A stretch of DNA of 64,000 nucleotides from Marinifilum caeruleilacunae (GTDB lineage: Bacteria; Bacteroidota; Bacteroidia; Bacteroidales; Marinifilaceae), in NCBI RefSeq assembly GCF_013141825.1, contig NZ_RZNH01000001.1:1-64000 (forward strand), in the 5' to 3' direction. Shown one piece after another: positions 52,715 through 61,915 of the stretch. The notes below the pieces were generated by a model, which saw only the letters and a list, made by a program, of their open reading frames with translations, had not been told where the DNA came from and did not search any database. Numbering within the stretch: the first letter of the stretch is position 1; each line of letters begins with the position of its first letter. The position numbers and the translations under genes were made by a program.

Positions 52715-53825
52715 GGCAAAAGTCTTTTATAAGCATTGGTAAATCCTGAATATCTTCCCAATCCATATCTGCGCATAAGGATAAGCGTAACCTGGAAGTA
52801 CCAGCAGGAACTGCAGGTGGTCTGATTGGAAACACCAAAAAGCCTTTTTTCTGCAGATGGTCTGCTAAATTTACACATTTTTGGCTATCACCAATAATAA
52901 CAGGAACAATATTAGAGCTACCATCAGTCTTTAAACCCAATTCTATCAGTTTATTCCTGAGCTTATCTGCCAGAAAGGTCAGATGTTCCCGTTCCATACG
53001 CATTTTTACTATGGTGCGTAACATGATGTAGTTCCAACTAATTACGATAGGCGGTAAGGCAGTCGTAAAAATTAATGATCTCATCTTGTTAATCAAGTAT
53101 TTTTTAATAATTGGATCACAGATGACAAAAGCACCAATAGAGTTCATCGCTTTGCCAAAAGTACCTACCAGTAAATCAATGTCTTGAATGAAGTTTTGTT
53201 CCTCGGCTAGTCCGAGTCCTTTTGTACCCCTAACTCCAAGAGAATGTGCTTCGTCCAGGTATAGAAAACAATTGTATTTCTTCTTTAATTCAACCAGTTT
53301 GCTTAAATCCGCTTCATCTCCGTCCATGCTGAAAACCGATTCACTTACAATAAAAACACGATCGTATTGATCACGTTTATTTATAAGAATATCCTCCAGG
53401 TGCCTGTAGTCCAAATGTTTAAAACGTATATATTCTGCATTCGACAAACGGATTCCATCAATAATACTGGCATGGTTTAGTTTATCGGACAATATAAGGT
53501 CCGATTTTCCACTTAACGCAGATAGAATTCCAATATTTGCATGATAACCAGAGTTGAAGAAGAGGGCAGAATTTTCATAGAGTTTCTCCAATTCCTCTTC
53601 GAGTAGGTCGTATTCAGAAAAATTTCCGGTTAAAAGCCTGGAAGAACCTGAACCAAATGAATTTCCTTTTGGCCTTGGTATATTTTTTTTGCTTACACCC
53701 AGATAATCATTCGAGGACAAATTGACTTTACAGTCAAGATCTGAGAGTTTTTTTAGTGATCGTAAATTCCCAGATCTCTCTAAATTTTCTAATTCTTCCG
53801 AATATTTTCTCAATAAAGGCTTCAT
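52704..53825 (-). CDS. bioF: 8-amino-7-oxononanoate synthase
   Basis: A 373-residue PLP enzyme of the alpha-oxoamine synthase family that joins pimeloyl-ACP and alanine. Motifs are NLSSNDYLGVS near residue 35, the LFFNSGYHANIG region near residue 90, LDEAHSLGVRGTKGLG near residue 192 and the PLP lysine in LVGTFGKAMNSIGAF near residue 225. Second gene of the operon, 7 bp after bioA. Confidence 0.93.
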   Translation of the reverse strand: MKPLLRKYSEELENLERSGNLRSLKKLSDLDCKVNLSSNDYLGVSKKNIPRPKGNSFGSGSSRLLTGNFSEYDLLEEELEKLYENSALFFNSGYHANIGILSALSGKSDLILSDKLNHASIIDGIRLSNAEYIRFKHLDYRHLEDILINKRDQYDRVFIVSESVFSMDGDEADLSKLVELKKKYNCFLYLDEAHSLGVRGTKGLGLAEEQNFIQDIDLLVGTFGKAMNSIGAFVICDPIIKKYLINKMRSLIFTTALPPIVISWNYIMLRTIVKMRMEREHLTFLADKLRNKLIELGLKTDGSSNIVPVIIGDSQKCVNLADHLQKKGFLVFPIRPPAVPAGTSRLRLSLCADMDWEDIQDLPMLIKDFCHEN

Positions 53826-53832
53826 CTTAAAA

Positions 53833-55119
53833 TTAGATAGTTTTAACGATAGAAATCAATTGTTTGCATAAGAAATTCAAATCTTCGTCACTGATGATAA
53901 ACGGAGGCATTAGGTATACATTTTTACCAAATGGACGTACCCAAATCCCTTTTTCCACAAAGCTCTTTTGCAGAGATGCCAAATCAACAGCTTCTTTCAT
54001 TTCAATAACACCAATGGCTCCTAAAATACGAACATCTGCAACTTTCTCAAAGTCAATAGCTGCTTGCAATTCCTGCTGTAGTATCCTTTCAATACGCATA
54101 ACTTTCTCTTGCCAGTTATCACTCAACAGCAGAGAAACACTGGCTATACCGACGGCGCACGCCATCGGATTTCCCATAAAGGTTGGACCATGCATAAAGT
54201 TCCCTGGTGTTCCATTTGAAATGCCTTCGCTTACCTTTAAATTGGTTAATGTGGCTGCAAAAGACATGTAACCACCAGTAATAGCCTTGCCGACGGTCAT
54301 TATATCAGGCTCGATATTGGTGTGTTCGCATGCAAACATCTTCCCAGTTCGTCCAAATCCGGTTGCAATCTCATCAAATATCAGTAAAATATCATATTTG
54401 TCGCAATAGTACCTTAATTTATTCAGGTATTCAGGATGATAAAATCTCATTCCGCCTGCACCTTGAACAATTGGTTCAACAATTATGGCAGTGAGTTCTT
54501 CATGATGCTTTTTAAGCATTTCCAACATAGGAACAAATGATTCATCTTTCCAAGCATCATGAAATTTGCAAGAAGGAGCCTCTACAAAAAAATTGATTGG
54601 CAATACACCACTAAAAATTTCGTGCATTCCAGTAACAGGATCACAAACCGACATTGCATTGAAAGTATCCCCATGATAACCTGAACGAATAGACAGAAAT
54701 TTATTCTTTTTGAAGTTTTTTGTAGCAAATCGATATTGTAAAGCCATTTTCATGGCAACTTCAACGGCCACGGAGCCCGAATCGCAATAAAAAACTTTTT
54801 CCAATGAAGGAGGTGTAATATCTACAAGTAATTTGGCAAGATCAACAGCAGGCTGATGCGTAATTCCGCCAAACATGACATGAGACATATTTTTCAGCTG
54901 ATTTTCAACAGCTCTATTTAATACAGGGTGATTGTAGCCATGCACAGCACACCACCATGATGACATACCATCGATCAACTCTTGCCCGTTCTCCAGCTTC
55001 AACTTCACACCATTTGCAGATACAACAGGGTATACGGGCAGCGGATCCTTCATTGAAGTATATGGATGCCAAATATGATTTTTATCAAAATTAAGATCAA
55101 TCTTAGCTTGTTCGCTCAT
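53833..55119 (-). CDS. bioA: adenosylmethionine-8-amino-7-oxononanoate aminotransferase
   Basis: A 428-residue class III PLP aminotransferase that makes 7,8-diaminopelargonate with SAM as amino donor. BioA-specific features are IWHPYTSM at residues 16-23, [15 protein letters not shown] near residue 51, [14 protein letters not shown] near residue 145 and the PLP lysine in [17 protein letters not shown]. First gene of the operon. bioB is absent from the window. I looked upstream for a BirA TTGTAAAC dyad and found only one partial half-site (TTTGTAAG near 55180). Confidence 0.93.
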   Translation of the reverse strand: MSEQAKIDLNFDKNHIWHPYTSMKDPLPVYPVVSANGVKLKLENGQELIDGMSSWWCAVHGYNHPVLNRAVENQLKNMSHVMFGGITHQPAVDLAKLLVDITPPSLEKVFYCDSGSVAVEVAMKMALQYRFATKNFKKNKFLSIRSGYHGDTFNAMSVCDPVTGMHEIFSGVLPINFFVEAPSCKFHDAWKDESFVPMLEMLKKHHEELTAIIVEPIVQGAGGMRFYHPEYLNKLRYYCDKYDILLIFDEIATGFGRTGKMFACEHTNIEPDIMTVGKAITGGYMSFAATLTNLKVSEGISNGTPGNFMHGPTFMGNPMACAVGIASVSLLLSDNWQEKVMRIERILQQELQAAIDFEKVADVRILGAIGVIEMKEAVDLASLQKSFVEKGIWVRPFGKNVYLMPPFIISDEDLNFLCKQLISIVKTI

Positions 55120-55339
55120 ACAATTAATTTCAATTATATTCTGCGTAAAGCTATGATTTCTTAGGCTAAGAGAATAGGATTTGTAAGTATTTTTATAACA
55201 TATCAGCTTAATAAACCCTGTATCAAGCTACTAATTCTACAATTTATAGGCCCATGTGTTATTTCACTGTTAAAAACGATCAGATTAAGCAAGGCAAATG
55301 AATTATTACTTAATTTCGAACAATTATAAATCTGACATT

Positions 55340-55825
55340 ATGAAGACAATTAAATTGATTTTAGTGGCTAGCCTGATGTTATTTCTAACCAACATTGTAA
55401 TGGGACAGAAAATTTACAACCCACAGGCCGATGCCAAGAAAGACATTCTTGAAGCTGTTGCTAAAGCAAAAAAAGAGGGAAAACATGTTTTAATTCAGGT
55501 AGGAGGGAATTGGTGCCCATGGTGCATTAAAATGCACAAGTATTTACATGGCGAAGAGGAGATCACAAAGCTTCTTAACGACAACTATATTTTTCTGGAG
55601 GTAAACTATAGTAAAGAGAATAAAAACAAGGAGGTTTTAAAAGACTTGGGCTTTCCGCAACGATTTGGTTTTCCCGTAATGCTGGTCTTGGATGAACAAG
55701 GAAACAGATTGCATACACAAAGTACAGGAAATTTAGAGAAAGATAAAGGATATGATTTTGATCGAGTAAAATCATTTCTATACAATTGGCGTCCGGATGC
55801 GTTGAATCCTGCGCATTACAAATAA
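55340..55825 (+). CDS. exported thioredoxin-fold protein (CPWC)
   Basis: A 161-residue protein started at ATG 55340, which begins the signal peptide MKTIKLILVASLMLFL; an in-frame ATG at 55298 would add 14 residues. The thioredoxin_7 domain has C59-P60-W61-C62 (GNWCPWCIKM) and the cis-proline region FGFPVMLVLDEQGN near residue 116. It is likely a periplasmic thiol-disulfide or cytochrome-c-related reductase. The partner is unknown. Confidence 0.85.
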   Translation: MKTIKLILVASLMLFLTNIVMGQKIYNPQADAKKDILEAVAKAKKEGKHVLIQVGGNWCPWCIKMHKYLHGEEEITKLLNDNYIFLEVNYSKENKNKEVLKDLGFPQRFGFPVMLVLDEQGNRLHTQSTGNLEKDKGYDFDRVKSFLYNWRPDALNPAHYK

Positions 55826-55949
55826 ATACTAAAATCTGTTAATATTAGACTAAGAACTCCGATTTTATTTGAATAAAGAAATAAATGTACTTTCTTTGTA
55901 TCGGATTATTAATAAAATCTACAGAAACACAATATTAAAAAAAGATATT

Positions 55950-56477
55950 ATGACTATTGCAAAAGATAAAATGGTATCAGTAATTTACGAATTGAAAACT
56001 GATCCAGCTGGTGAAATCATTGAAAAAGCAGTTGCTGAAACTCCATTAACTTTCTTATGTGGAGCAGGTCAAATGCTAGAAAAATTCGAAGCAAACCTAA
56101 TGGGATTAAAAGTAGGTGAAACTTTTGATTTTAAATTGGAAACTGCAGAAGCATATGGAGAAGCTTCAGAACAAGCTGTTATCGATCTTCCAAAGAACAT
56201 TTTCGAAGTAAACGGTGAATTCGATGCTGAAATGATTAAAGAAGGAAACGTTGTTCCTATGCAAGACAGTTCAGGTCGTAGAATGAACGGTATCGTTTTG
56301 GAAGTTGCTGATGCAACTGTAAAAATGGACTTCAATCACCCATTAGCTGGCGACGATCTTTATTTCAAAGGTGAAGTAATCGAAGTTAGAGATGCTACAG
56401 GAGAAGAAAAGCAGGCTGCTTACGCTCCACAAGGCGGATGCGATAGCGGAAGCTGCGGAAGCGGATGTTCTTGCTAA
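55950..56477 (+). CDS. FKBP-type peptidyl-prolyl isomerase, SlyD-like
   Basis: A 175-residue protein from ATG 55950 (MTIAKDKMVSVIYELKTD); the in-frame upstream start at 55869 falls in leader sequence. FKBP core with an inserted IF-domain chaperone flap (LETAEAYGEASEQAVIDLPKNIFE ... NHPLAGDDLYFKGEVIEVRDAT) as in SlyD. The tail GGCDSGSCGSGCSC has four cysteines, a nickel/zinc-binding C-terminus like SlyD's. It assists folding and possibly metal delivery. Confidence 0.9.
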   Translation: MTIAKDKMVSVIYELKTDPAGEIIEKAVAETPLTFLCGAGQMLEKFEANLMGLKVGETFDFKLETAEAYGEASEQAVIDLPKNIFEVNGEFDAEMIKEGNVVPMQDSSGRRMNGIVLEVADATVKMDFNHPLAGDDLYFKGEVIEVRDATGEEKQAAYAPQGGCDSGSCGSGCSC

Positions 56478-56501
56478 TAGCAAAATCATATAAAACATAT
56501 C

Positions 56502-56540
56502 AAACCCGAAAGTCAATTGGCTTTCGGGTTTTGTTTTTTT
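56502..56540 (+). terminator. terminator of the SlyD-like gene
   Basis: AAACCCGAAAG and its complement around TCAATTGG, followed by a T-rich tail (TTGTTTTTTT). Confidence 0.88.
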
Positions 56541-56582
56541 AATGCATACAATTACCTTTAAAGCTCAATAAAAATTTTGAGT

Positions 56583-57887
56583 ATGTGGAAAAGATTACCT
56601 CTTTATGCAAAAATACTAATTGGTATGGCCCTTGGTATTTTCGCAGGAATGTTAGCAGTATATTTTGATTTTAACCAGTTCACAATAGATTGGATCAAAC
56701 CTTGGGGAGCAATCTTCCTGAACCTTCTGAAGCTTATTGCAGTTCCATTAATTTTTGTATCGCTTGTTAAAGGGATCTCTAGCCTTTCCAATATCTCGAA
56801 ACTCTCGCGTATTGGAATTAAAACCATTTCACTTTACGTGATTTCTACTGTAATTGCCGTTAGTTTTGGACTTTTACTGGTAAACAATTTCGAACCAGGC
56901 AACACTTTTCCCGAACACAAGAAGGCAGAGCTACAAGAAAGATTCGGCTCTGCAATAAGTCTCAAAAAAGATCAGGCTGATCACATCAAAGAAGAGTCTC
57001 CTCTCCAGTTTCTGGTAGAGGTAGTGCCTGACAACTTCTTTAAAGCAGCTACAGACAATAGCAAAATGTTGCAGATTATCTTTTTTGCGATTTTGTTTGG
57101 TATCGCTATGGTAATACTCGAAGAAAAGAAAGTGAAGGTGGTAAAAGAGTTCTTTGATGGGATAGACGCTATCATTCTCAAGATCATTGACATTATCATG
57201 CTCTTTGCTCCTTATGGCGTTTTTGCACTAATTGCTGGTCTAATTGTCGATTTTTCTGGTGATGCTGATCTTTTTGCAGCCTTGGCGTGGTATGCACTTA
57301 CTGTTGTAGCAGGCTTATTAATCATGATTTTCCTGATTTATCCATTATTTCTTCGAATTTTTACACCAATTAAATATACCGATTTTTACAAATCAATTTC
57401 TCCCGCTCAATTGCTCGCGTTTTCTACCAGTTCGAGTGCAGCTACATTACCGATCACACTAGAGTGTGTCGAAAAGAAAATGGGAGTATCCAACGAAGTG
57501 GCAAGCTTTGTTCTCCCTGTAGGAGTTACCATTAATATGGACGGAACAAGCTGTTACCAGGCAATTGCTGCAGTTTTTATTGCGCAAGTATTCGGAGTTC
57601 CATTAGATATCTACGATCAGCTTCTAATCGTTGTAACAGCTACATTAGCCTCAATAGGAACACCTGGCGTACCAGGAGGAAGCATTGTAATGCTTATTAT
57701 TGTACTTACATCGGTTGGTATTCCAATTGAAGGACTTGCATTGATATTAGGAATTGATCGTCCTTTAGATATGCTTAGAACTGTTGTAAATGTTACAGGA
57801 GATGCTACGGTTTCAACCATCGTTGCAAAAACTGAAGGAAAACTAAGCTATCCACCGCAAGTAATTGCAAGAAAAGTAAAATCTTAA
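56583..57887 (+). CDS. dicarboxylate/amino acid:cation symporter (DAACS family)
   Basis: A 434-residue inner-membrane transporter from ATG 56583; a TTG two codons upstream is less likely. Eight TMs plus hairpins are expected. Family motifs: the HP1 serine-rich tip AFSTSSSAATLPITL near residue 282, NMDGTSCYQAIAAVFIAQ near residue 318 (TM7, NMDGT Na+ site) and GTPGVPGGSIVML near residue 360 (HP2). Substrates of the family are glutamate, aspartate or C4-dicarboxylates. The exact substrate is not readable. Confidence 0.92.
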   Translation: MWKRLPLYAKILIGMALGIFAGMLAVYFDFNQFTIDWIKPWGAIFLNLLKLIAVPLIFVSLVKGISSLSNISKLSRIGIKTISLYVISTVIAVSFGLLLVNNFEPGNTFPEHKKAELQERFGSAISLKKDQADHIKEESPLQFLVEVVPDNFFKAATDNSKMLQIIFFAILFGIAMVILEEKKVKVVKEFFDGIDAIILKIIDIIMLFAPYGVFALIAGLIVDFSGDADLFAALAWYALTVVAGLLIMIFLIYPLFLRIFTPIKYTDFYKSISPAQLLAFSTSSSAATLPITLECVEKKMGVSNEVASFVLPVGVTINMDGTSCYQAIAAVFIAQVFGVPLDIYDQLLIVVTATLASIGTPGVPGGSIVMLIIVLTSVGIPIEGLALILGIDRPLDMLRTVVNVTGDATVSTIVAKTEGKLSYPPQVIARKVKS

Positions 57888-58007
57888 TTCATAGATAAAT
57901 AGGGCTGTTCAAGCTGCTTACTTATTTTTTGTTTAAACTTTTTCACTTTTTCATGAACAAAAATTAATTGCATTTGTTTCCTGATTGAACCATTAAAAAA
58001 AAATGAC

Positions 58008-59795
58008 ATGAATTTCAGGAATTACAAATTTAGTTTAGGATTATTTCTCCTAATGATCGCAGCAATAGTAAATGTTTCATGCGAAGATGATGATGATGAC
58101 ATGCCTAAGCCAATGCCGATGGAAGAAAATATCGTTGACATTGTTGTAGGCAATAGTGACTTTTCAATTTTAGCTGCCGCTTTAACAAAGGCAGATCTAG
58201 TTTCAGCTTTAAACGGTGCAGGACCATTTACAGTTTTTGGACCAACAAATGCAGCTTTCGAGCAGTTATTTACCGATTTAGGAGTTTCCGGCCTTGATGA
58301 TTTAAGTGCTGAGGCATTAACTCCAATCTTATTGTACCATGTATTGGGCATTCAGGCCAAATCAAGCGACTTGAGCGAAGGCTATGTAGAAACTCTTAGT
58401 ACATTCACTCCGGGTGATTTTGGTATCAATCTCTTAATCACCCTTGATTCGGGAGTTCAGCTTAACTCAAGTTCAAATGTAACTACAGCAGATGTAATGG
58501 CATCAAACGGTGTAATTCATATTATCGACGAGGTAATTCTCCCTCCTGATGTAGTTGACATCGCCATTGCAAACGCAAGCTTCTCACACTTGGTGGATGC
58601 CGTGATCAAAGCAGATCTGGTTGACGCACTTAAAGCTGATGGACCATTCACAATTTTCGCTCCAACCGACGAAGCTTTCGAAGCACTTTTCACAGAACTG
58701 GGTGTGAGTGGAATCGAAGATTTATCAGCGGAAGATCTTATTCCAATTTTAACTTACCACGTTGTTGCTGGTAATGTTCGTGCAGCAGATGTAAGCACAG
58801 GAAGTGTACCAACTCTTAATACTGAAGCAGATATCGAAATTGATGCTGACGGTAGTGGTGTAATTCTAAATGGATCGAGCAATGTAATTGCAACAGACGT
58901 ACAAGGTACCAACGGAGTAGTACATGTAATTGATAAGGTATTAATTCCAGGAGCCGATGAAGAGCCTCAATCGATAGCTGATATTGCTTCAGCAAATGCA
59001 GATTTTACCAGTCTTGTGGCAGCACTAGCCAAAGCCGAATTGGTTGAAACTATGGATGGAGAAGGAACATTTACCGTATTCGCTCCAACCAACCAGGCAT
59101 TCCAAGATCTGTTTGATAACCTGGGTGTTTCAGGAATCGATGAGCTATCAAAGGAAACTTTAACTCAAGTTCTTTTATATCATGTTCTTGGGACAAAGGT
59201 AATGTCGGGTGATATTAGTCCGGGATATGTGGAAACACTTGCTACCAATAGTCCTGATATGGATCCGGTTTCGTTGCAAATTGCATTGGATAACGGAGTT
59301 AAACTAAACAAGGAAACCATGGTTACCACAGCTGATATTGAAGCTTTTAACGGTGTAATACATATAATCGATAAGGTATTATTACCACCAAACGTAGTTG
59401 ATATTGCCATTGCAAATGATAGTTTTGAGCATTTGGTAGCAGCAGTTGTGAAAGCCGATCTTGCCGGCACTTTAAGCGGAGATGGACCTTTTACCATTTT
59501 TGCACCAACCGACGCAGCTTTTGAAGCACTATTCGAAGCTCTGGGTGTTAATGGAATAGATGATTTAAGTGCAGAAACCTTAACACCAATTCTACTTTAC
59601 CATGTAGTTTCGGGTAATGTAAGAGCAGATCAGGTTTCAACAGGAATGGTACCAACTCTTAATGAAAGTAATATGCTTGACATTGATACAAGCTCAGGTG
59701 TTACCATTAATGGCGATACGAATGTAACTGCTACAGATATACAAGGAACCAACGGTGTAATTCATGTAATCGATAAGGTTTTATTGCCTGAATAA
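58008..59795 (+). CDS. lipoprotein with four fasciclin (FAS1) domains
   Basis: A 595-residue lipoprotein: signal peptide with lipobox NVSC (cysteine near residue 25), an Asp-rich linker (EDDDDD), then four FAS1 domains of about 130-140 residues (starting near 40, 182, 322 and 464). Each has the H1 box (GPFT(V/I)F(G/A)PT(N/D)xAF) and H2 box (NGVIHIID(E/K)V). Domains 1 and 3 resemble each other, as do 2 and 4, so the gene arose by duplication of a two-domain unit. The role is likely surface adhesion or matrix binding. It has its own terminator. Confidence 0.93.
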   Translation: MNFRNYKFSLGLFLLMIAAIVNVSCEDDDDDMPKPMPMEENIVDIVVGNSDFSILAAALTKADLVSALNGAGPFTVFGPTNAAFEQLFTDLGVSGLDDLSAEALTPILLYHVLGIQAKSSDLSEGYVETLSTFTPGDFGINLLITLDSGVQLNSSSNVTTADVMASNGVIHIIDEVILPPDVVDIAIANASFSHLVDAVIKADLVDALKADGPFTIFAPTDEAFEALFTELGVSGIEDLSAEDLIPILTYHVVAGNVRAADVSTGSVPTLNTEADIEIDADGSGVILNGSSNVIATDVQGTNGVVHVIDKVLIPGADEEPQSIADIASANADFTSLVAALAKAELVETMDGEGTFTVFAPTNQAFQDLFDNLGVSGIDELSKETLTQVLLYHVLGTKVMSGDISPGYVETLATNSPDMDPVSLQIALDNGVKLNKETMVTTADIEAFNGVIHIIDKVLLPPNVVDIAIANDSFEHLVAAVVKADLAGTLSGDGPFTIFAPTDAAFEALFEALGVNGIDDLSAETLTPILLYHVVSGNVRADQVSTGMVPTLNESNMLDIDTSSGVTINGDTNVTATDIQGTNGVIHVIDKVLLPE

Positions 59796-59812
59796 ACCAT
59801 AAATAACTCACT

Positions 59813-59847
59813 AAAACCTGCGTAATAATGCAGGTTTTGGTTTTTTT
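59813..59847 (+). terminator. terminator of the fasciclin gene
   Basis: AAAACCTGC and its complement around GTAATAAT, followed by GG and seven T residues. Confidence 0.88.
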
Positions 59848-59898
59848 GATTAGCTTTAATAATTATTAAAAAGAGTAGACTTACAATCTTCTCACCAA

Positions 59899-60789
59899 AT
59901 GAAAAATATGAGTAAATATTCCATAAAAGACCTTGAAAAAATAACCGGAGTAAAGGCTCACACCATTAGAATATGGGAGAGAAGGTATGGCATCATTCAG
60001 CCTGAACGAAGCAAGACTAATATTCGCTCATATTCTGATAGTGATCTTCGTAAACTACTCAATATCTCTATGCTTAATTCATCAGGAATTAAGATTTCTC
60101 ACCTCGCCAAGTTAAGCAGTATCGATCTTGAAGCTAAGATTTTAGAGCTATCCAGATCCAGCAAAAGCATTGGTTTTCATATTGAAAAACTCACACTTGC
60201 AACTGTCAACTTCAACGAAGAGTTGTTTGAATCCATCCTATCAAAATGTGTATTGGAAAGTGGTATGGAATCGACCATTACAGATGTTCTTTTCCCATTT
60301 TTCGAAAGGATAGGGGTACTTTGGCAGGTTGGCTCAATTAGTCCAGCCCAGGAGCACTTTATTTCAAATTTGATAAGACAAAAATTATTTGCATCAATAG
60401 ATTCTCTTTCCGGCAAATCGCTCGAAGGCGCGTCGAAAGTATTGATCTACCTAAAAGAGGGTGAACTACACGAAGTGGGCATCTTATTCTACAATTATAT
60501 TTTAAGACGTAACGGATATAGCACACTTTACCTTGGACAAGATCTGCCTTTTAAGGATTTGAAAAACGCTGTAAATGATTACAATCCTGATTATATAATC
60601 AGCTCCTTTATCTCTCCAATCAATCCGGAAGATATTAATGCTTATCTTATCAATATGGAAAAATCATTTGAGGGCAAAACAATCATGATTACTGGTCTGC
60701 AACTAAAGCAAGACGGGGTAGTAGTGCCCAATTCTATGGATCTGATTACATCACCACAGAAATTTAAAGATTTACTGCAACTGAAATAA
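59899..60789 (+). CDS. CarH-like MerR/B12-binding photoregulator
   Basis: A 296-residue regulator. The MerR winged helix spans residues 6-75 (YSIKDLEKITGVKAHTIRIWERRYGIIQPERS). A four-helix cap domain has W142-x9-E152-H153, the motif that covers adenosylcobalamin in CarH photoreceptors. The Rossmann B12-binding domain follows from about 180, with E189-L-H191-E-V-G194 in place of the usual DxHxxG, so His ligation of cobalt is retained. It probably represses in the dark with AdoCbl bound and releases DNA in light (family knowledge). Immediately downstream lies an ECF sigma gene preceded by a matching inverted repeat. Confidence 0.85.
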   Translation: MKNMSKYSIKDLEKITGVKAHTIRIWERRYGIIQPERSKTNIRSYSDSDLRKLLNISMLNSSGIKISHLAKLSSIDLEAKILELSRSSKSIGFHIEKLTLATVNFNEELFESILSKCVLESGMESTITDVLFPFFERIGVLWQVGSISPAQEHFISNLIRQKLFASIDSLSGKSLEGASKVLIYLKEGELHEVGILFYNYILRRNGYSTLYLGQDLPFKDLKNAVNDYNPDYIISSFISPINPEDINAYLINMEKSFEGKTIMITGLQLKQDGVVVPNSMDLITSPQKFKDLLQLK

Positions 60790-60836
60790 ATAAAAGACTT
60801 CTTTGTCTTATTTAGAATAGGAGATATAAATCCATC

Positions 60837-60876
60837 AAAAGGCTTACAGTTAAACACTTGTAGGCCTTTTTTATTT
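60837..60876 (+). terminator. terminator after the CarH-like gene
   Basis: AAAAGGCTTACA pairs with TGTAGGCCTTTT (one G-U pair) around GTTAAACACT, ending in a T tract. It separates the regulator from the sigma-factor gene. Confidence 0.8.
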
Positions 60877-60899
60877 AGAATGCAAGGCAATTCTAATGG

Positions 60900-60957
60900 T
60901 TTTGTTTAATGATTGATTGTTTTTTGTCTAACGTTTTTGTATTTTTATTAGACAAAA
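60900..60957. promoter_or_regulatory. three-half-site operator upstream of the ECF sigma gene
   Basis: TTTTGTTTAA (60900-60909) and TTTTGTCTAA (60922-60931) are direct repeats 22 bp apart. TTAGACAAAA (60948-60957) is the exact inverted copy of the second with a 16-bp spacer. The sites cover the expected promoter of the sigma gene at 60975 and are the best candidate operator for the CarH-like regulator encoded just upstream. Confidence 0.6.
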
Positions 60958-60974
60958 CAGAAAAAGATACAATC

Positions 60975-61469
60975 ATGACAACAATTGAATTTAATAATAC
61001 GATCGTTAATTTAGAAGAGCAACTACGTGTTTACGCTTATCGATTAACAAACAATAGAGAAGATGCTTTGGATTTGTGTCAGGAGACCGTTTTAAAAGCT
61101 TTTTTGTACAAGGCTAAGTTTAGTCACAATAACCTTAAGGCATGGCTTTATACCATCATGAAAAACCTCTTTATTAATGCTTACAGAAAAAGGATTAAAC
61201 AAAGAGAATGGATGGCCCATGAAACCAATCAAAATCTTGGAAAGGTTAATGTGAGTTTTGACAATCCTTATTCAACCCAGAATTACAAGGATATCATGAA
61301 AGAATTAGACAAACTTGAAGAAAGTTTACGCACGCCATTTAAAATGTTCTTAGAAGGCTTTAAATACAGGGAAATAGCCGAACAAACCGATTTACCAATT
61401 GGTACCATCAAAAGTAGAATTTTCCAGGGCCGTAAGATATTATCGGAACAATTGGCAGATTATTCATAA
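60975..61469 (+). CDS. ECF RNA polymerase sigma factor
   Basis: A 164-residue sigma-70 family protein from ATG 60975; the upstream in-frame start at 60909 lies inside the operator. Region 2 is EDALDLCQETVLKAFLYKAKF ... LKAWLYTIMKNLFINAYRK and region 4 is FKMFLEGFKYREIAEQTDLPIGTIKSRIFQGRKIL. No anti-sigma gene is adjacent. Its pairing with a CarH-type MerR protein recalls light-induced carotenoid circuits of Bacteroidota and Myxococcus, though no crt gene is in the window. Confidence 0.9.
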   Translation: MTTIEFNNTIVNLEEQLRVYAYRLTNNREDALDLCQETVLKAFLYKAKFSHNNLKAWLYTIMKNLFINAYRKRIKQREWMAHETNQNLGKVNVSFDNPYSTQNYKDIMKELDKLEESLRTPFKMFLEGFKYREIAEQTDLPIGTIKSRIFQGRKILSEQLADYS

Positions 61470-61521
61470 AGCAAGATTTAAGTTTTACGCGATTTTAAAT
61501 GATAAATTAATTGGTGTTTAT

Positions 61522-61529
61522 TACCTTTG
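61522..61529 (+). promoter_or_regulatory. promoter (-7 box) of the 95-residue conserved gene
   Basis: TACCTTTG, perfect TAnnTTTG, 48 bp before ATG 61578. No good -33 is seen at the usual spacing. The leader holds GAGGGAAAATCCCG (61540-61553), which resembles but does not match the GGGAAATCCC operator. Confidence 0.5.
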
Positions 61530-61577
61530 CTACCGAACAGAGGGAAAATCCCGATTTATTCATCAAAAACAATTAAG

Positions 61578-61865
61578 ATGGCTAGTAGAAGACGCTTAAA
61601 AAAAGACATTGATTATCTTTGCTTTGAAGTTATTTCAGACTGTTATAACTACAATTACCTGCACCCGGAAAACAAGGAAGAGGTAATGGAAATCATTAAG
61701 GATACCATTGTTGCCAGAAATAATTTAATTGCAAGAGTGAACCATCCTGACGGAAAAGATAATCCTAAAATGGTTAAAGCTTACTATAAGTCTATTTTTA
61801 CAGACTTGATTAAAAATGTAGACGAATCGTTTACTCGCTTAAGCACCTTAATTAAGGAAAAGTAA
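61578..61865 (+). CDS. conserved Bacteroidota hypothetical protein
   Basis: A 95-residue helical, charged protein from ATG 61578 (MASRRRLKKDIDYLCFEVISDCYNYNYLHPENKEEVMEII). The N-terminus is highly basic. I recall very similar proteins across Bacteroidales with no known function. The in-frame upstream start at 61527 would begin in the leader. It precedes the YgjP-like gene. Confidence 0.7.
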   Translation: MASRRRLKKDIDYLCFEVISDCYNYNYLHPENKEEVMEIIKDTIVARNNLIARVNHPDGKDNPKMVKAYYKSIFTDLIKNVDESFTRLSTLIKEK

Positions 61866-61888
61866 TTTCCAGAATTAGATATTTTGAT

Positions 61889-61915
61889 AGCTTTGCATAT
61901 TGCAAAGCTTTTTTT
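61889..61915 (+). terminator. terminator abutting the YgjP start codon
   Basis: AGCTTTGCA and its exact complement around TAT, followed by seven T residues (61909-61915). The T tract touches the ATG at 61916 of the next gene, leaving no room for a separate promoter or ribosome site between. Confidence 0.8.

Noticed and set aside
55120..55297. BirA operator upstream of bioA
   Set aside because: Only a single imperfect half-site (TTTGTAAG) is visible; the required second half at 14-16 bp is not there.
61540..61553. GAGGGAAAATCCCG as a third copy of the GTAGGGAAATCCCC operator
   Set aside because: One base longer in the centre and located downstream of the -7 box, in the leader of an unrelated gene; probably chance similarity.
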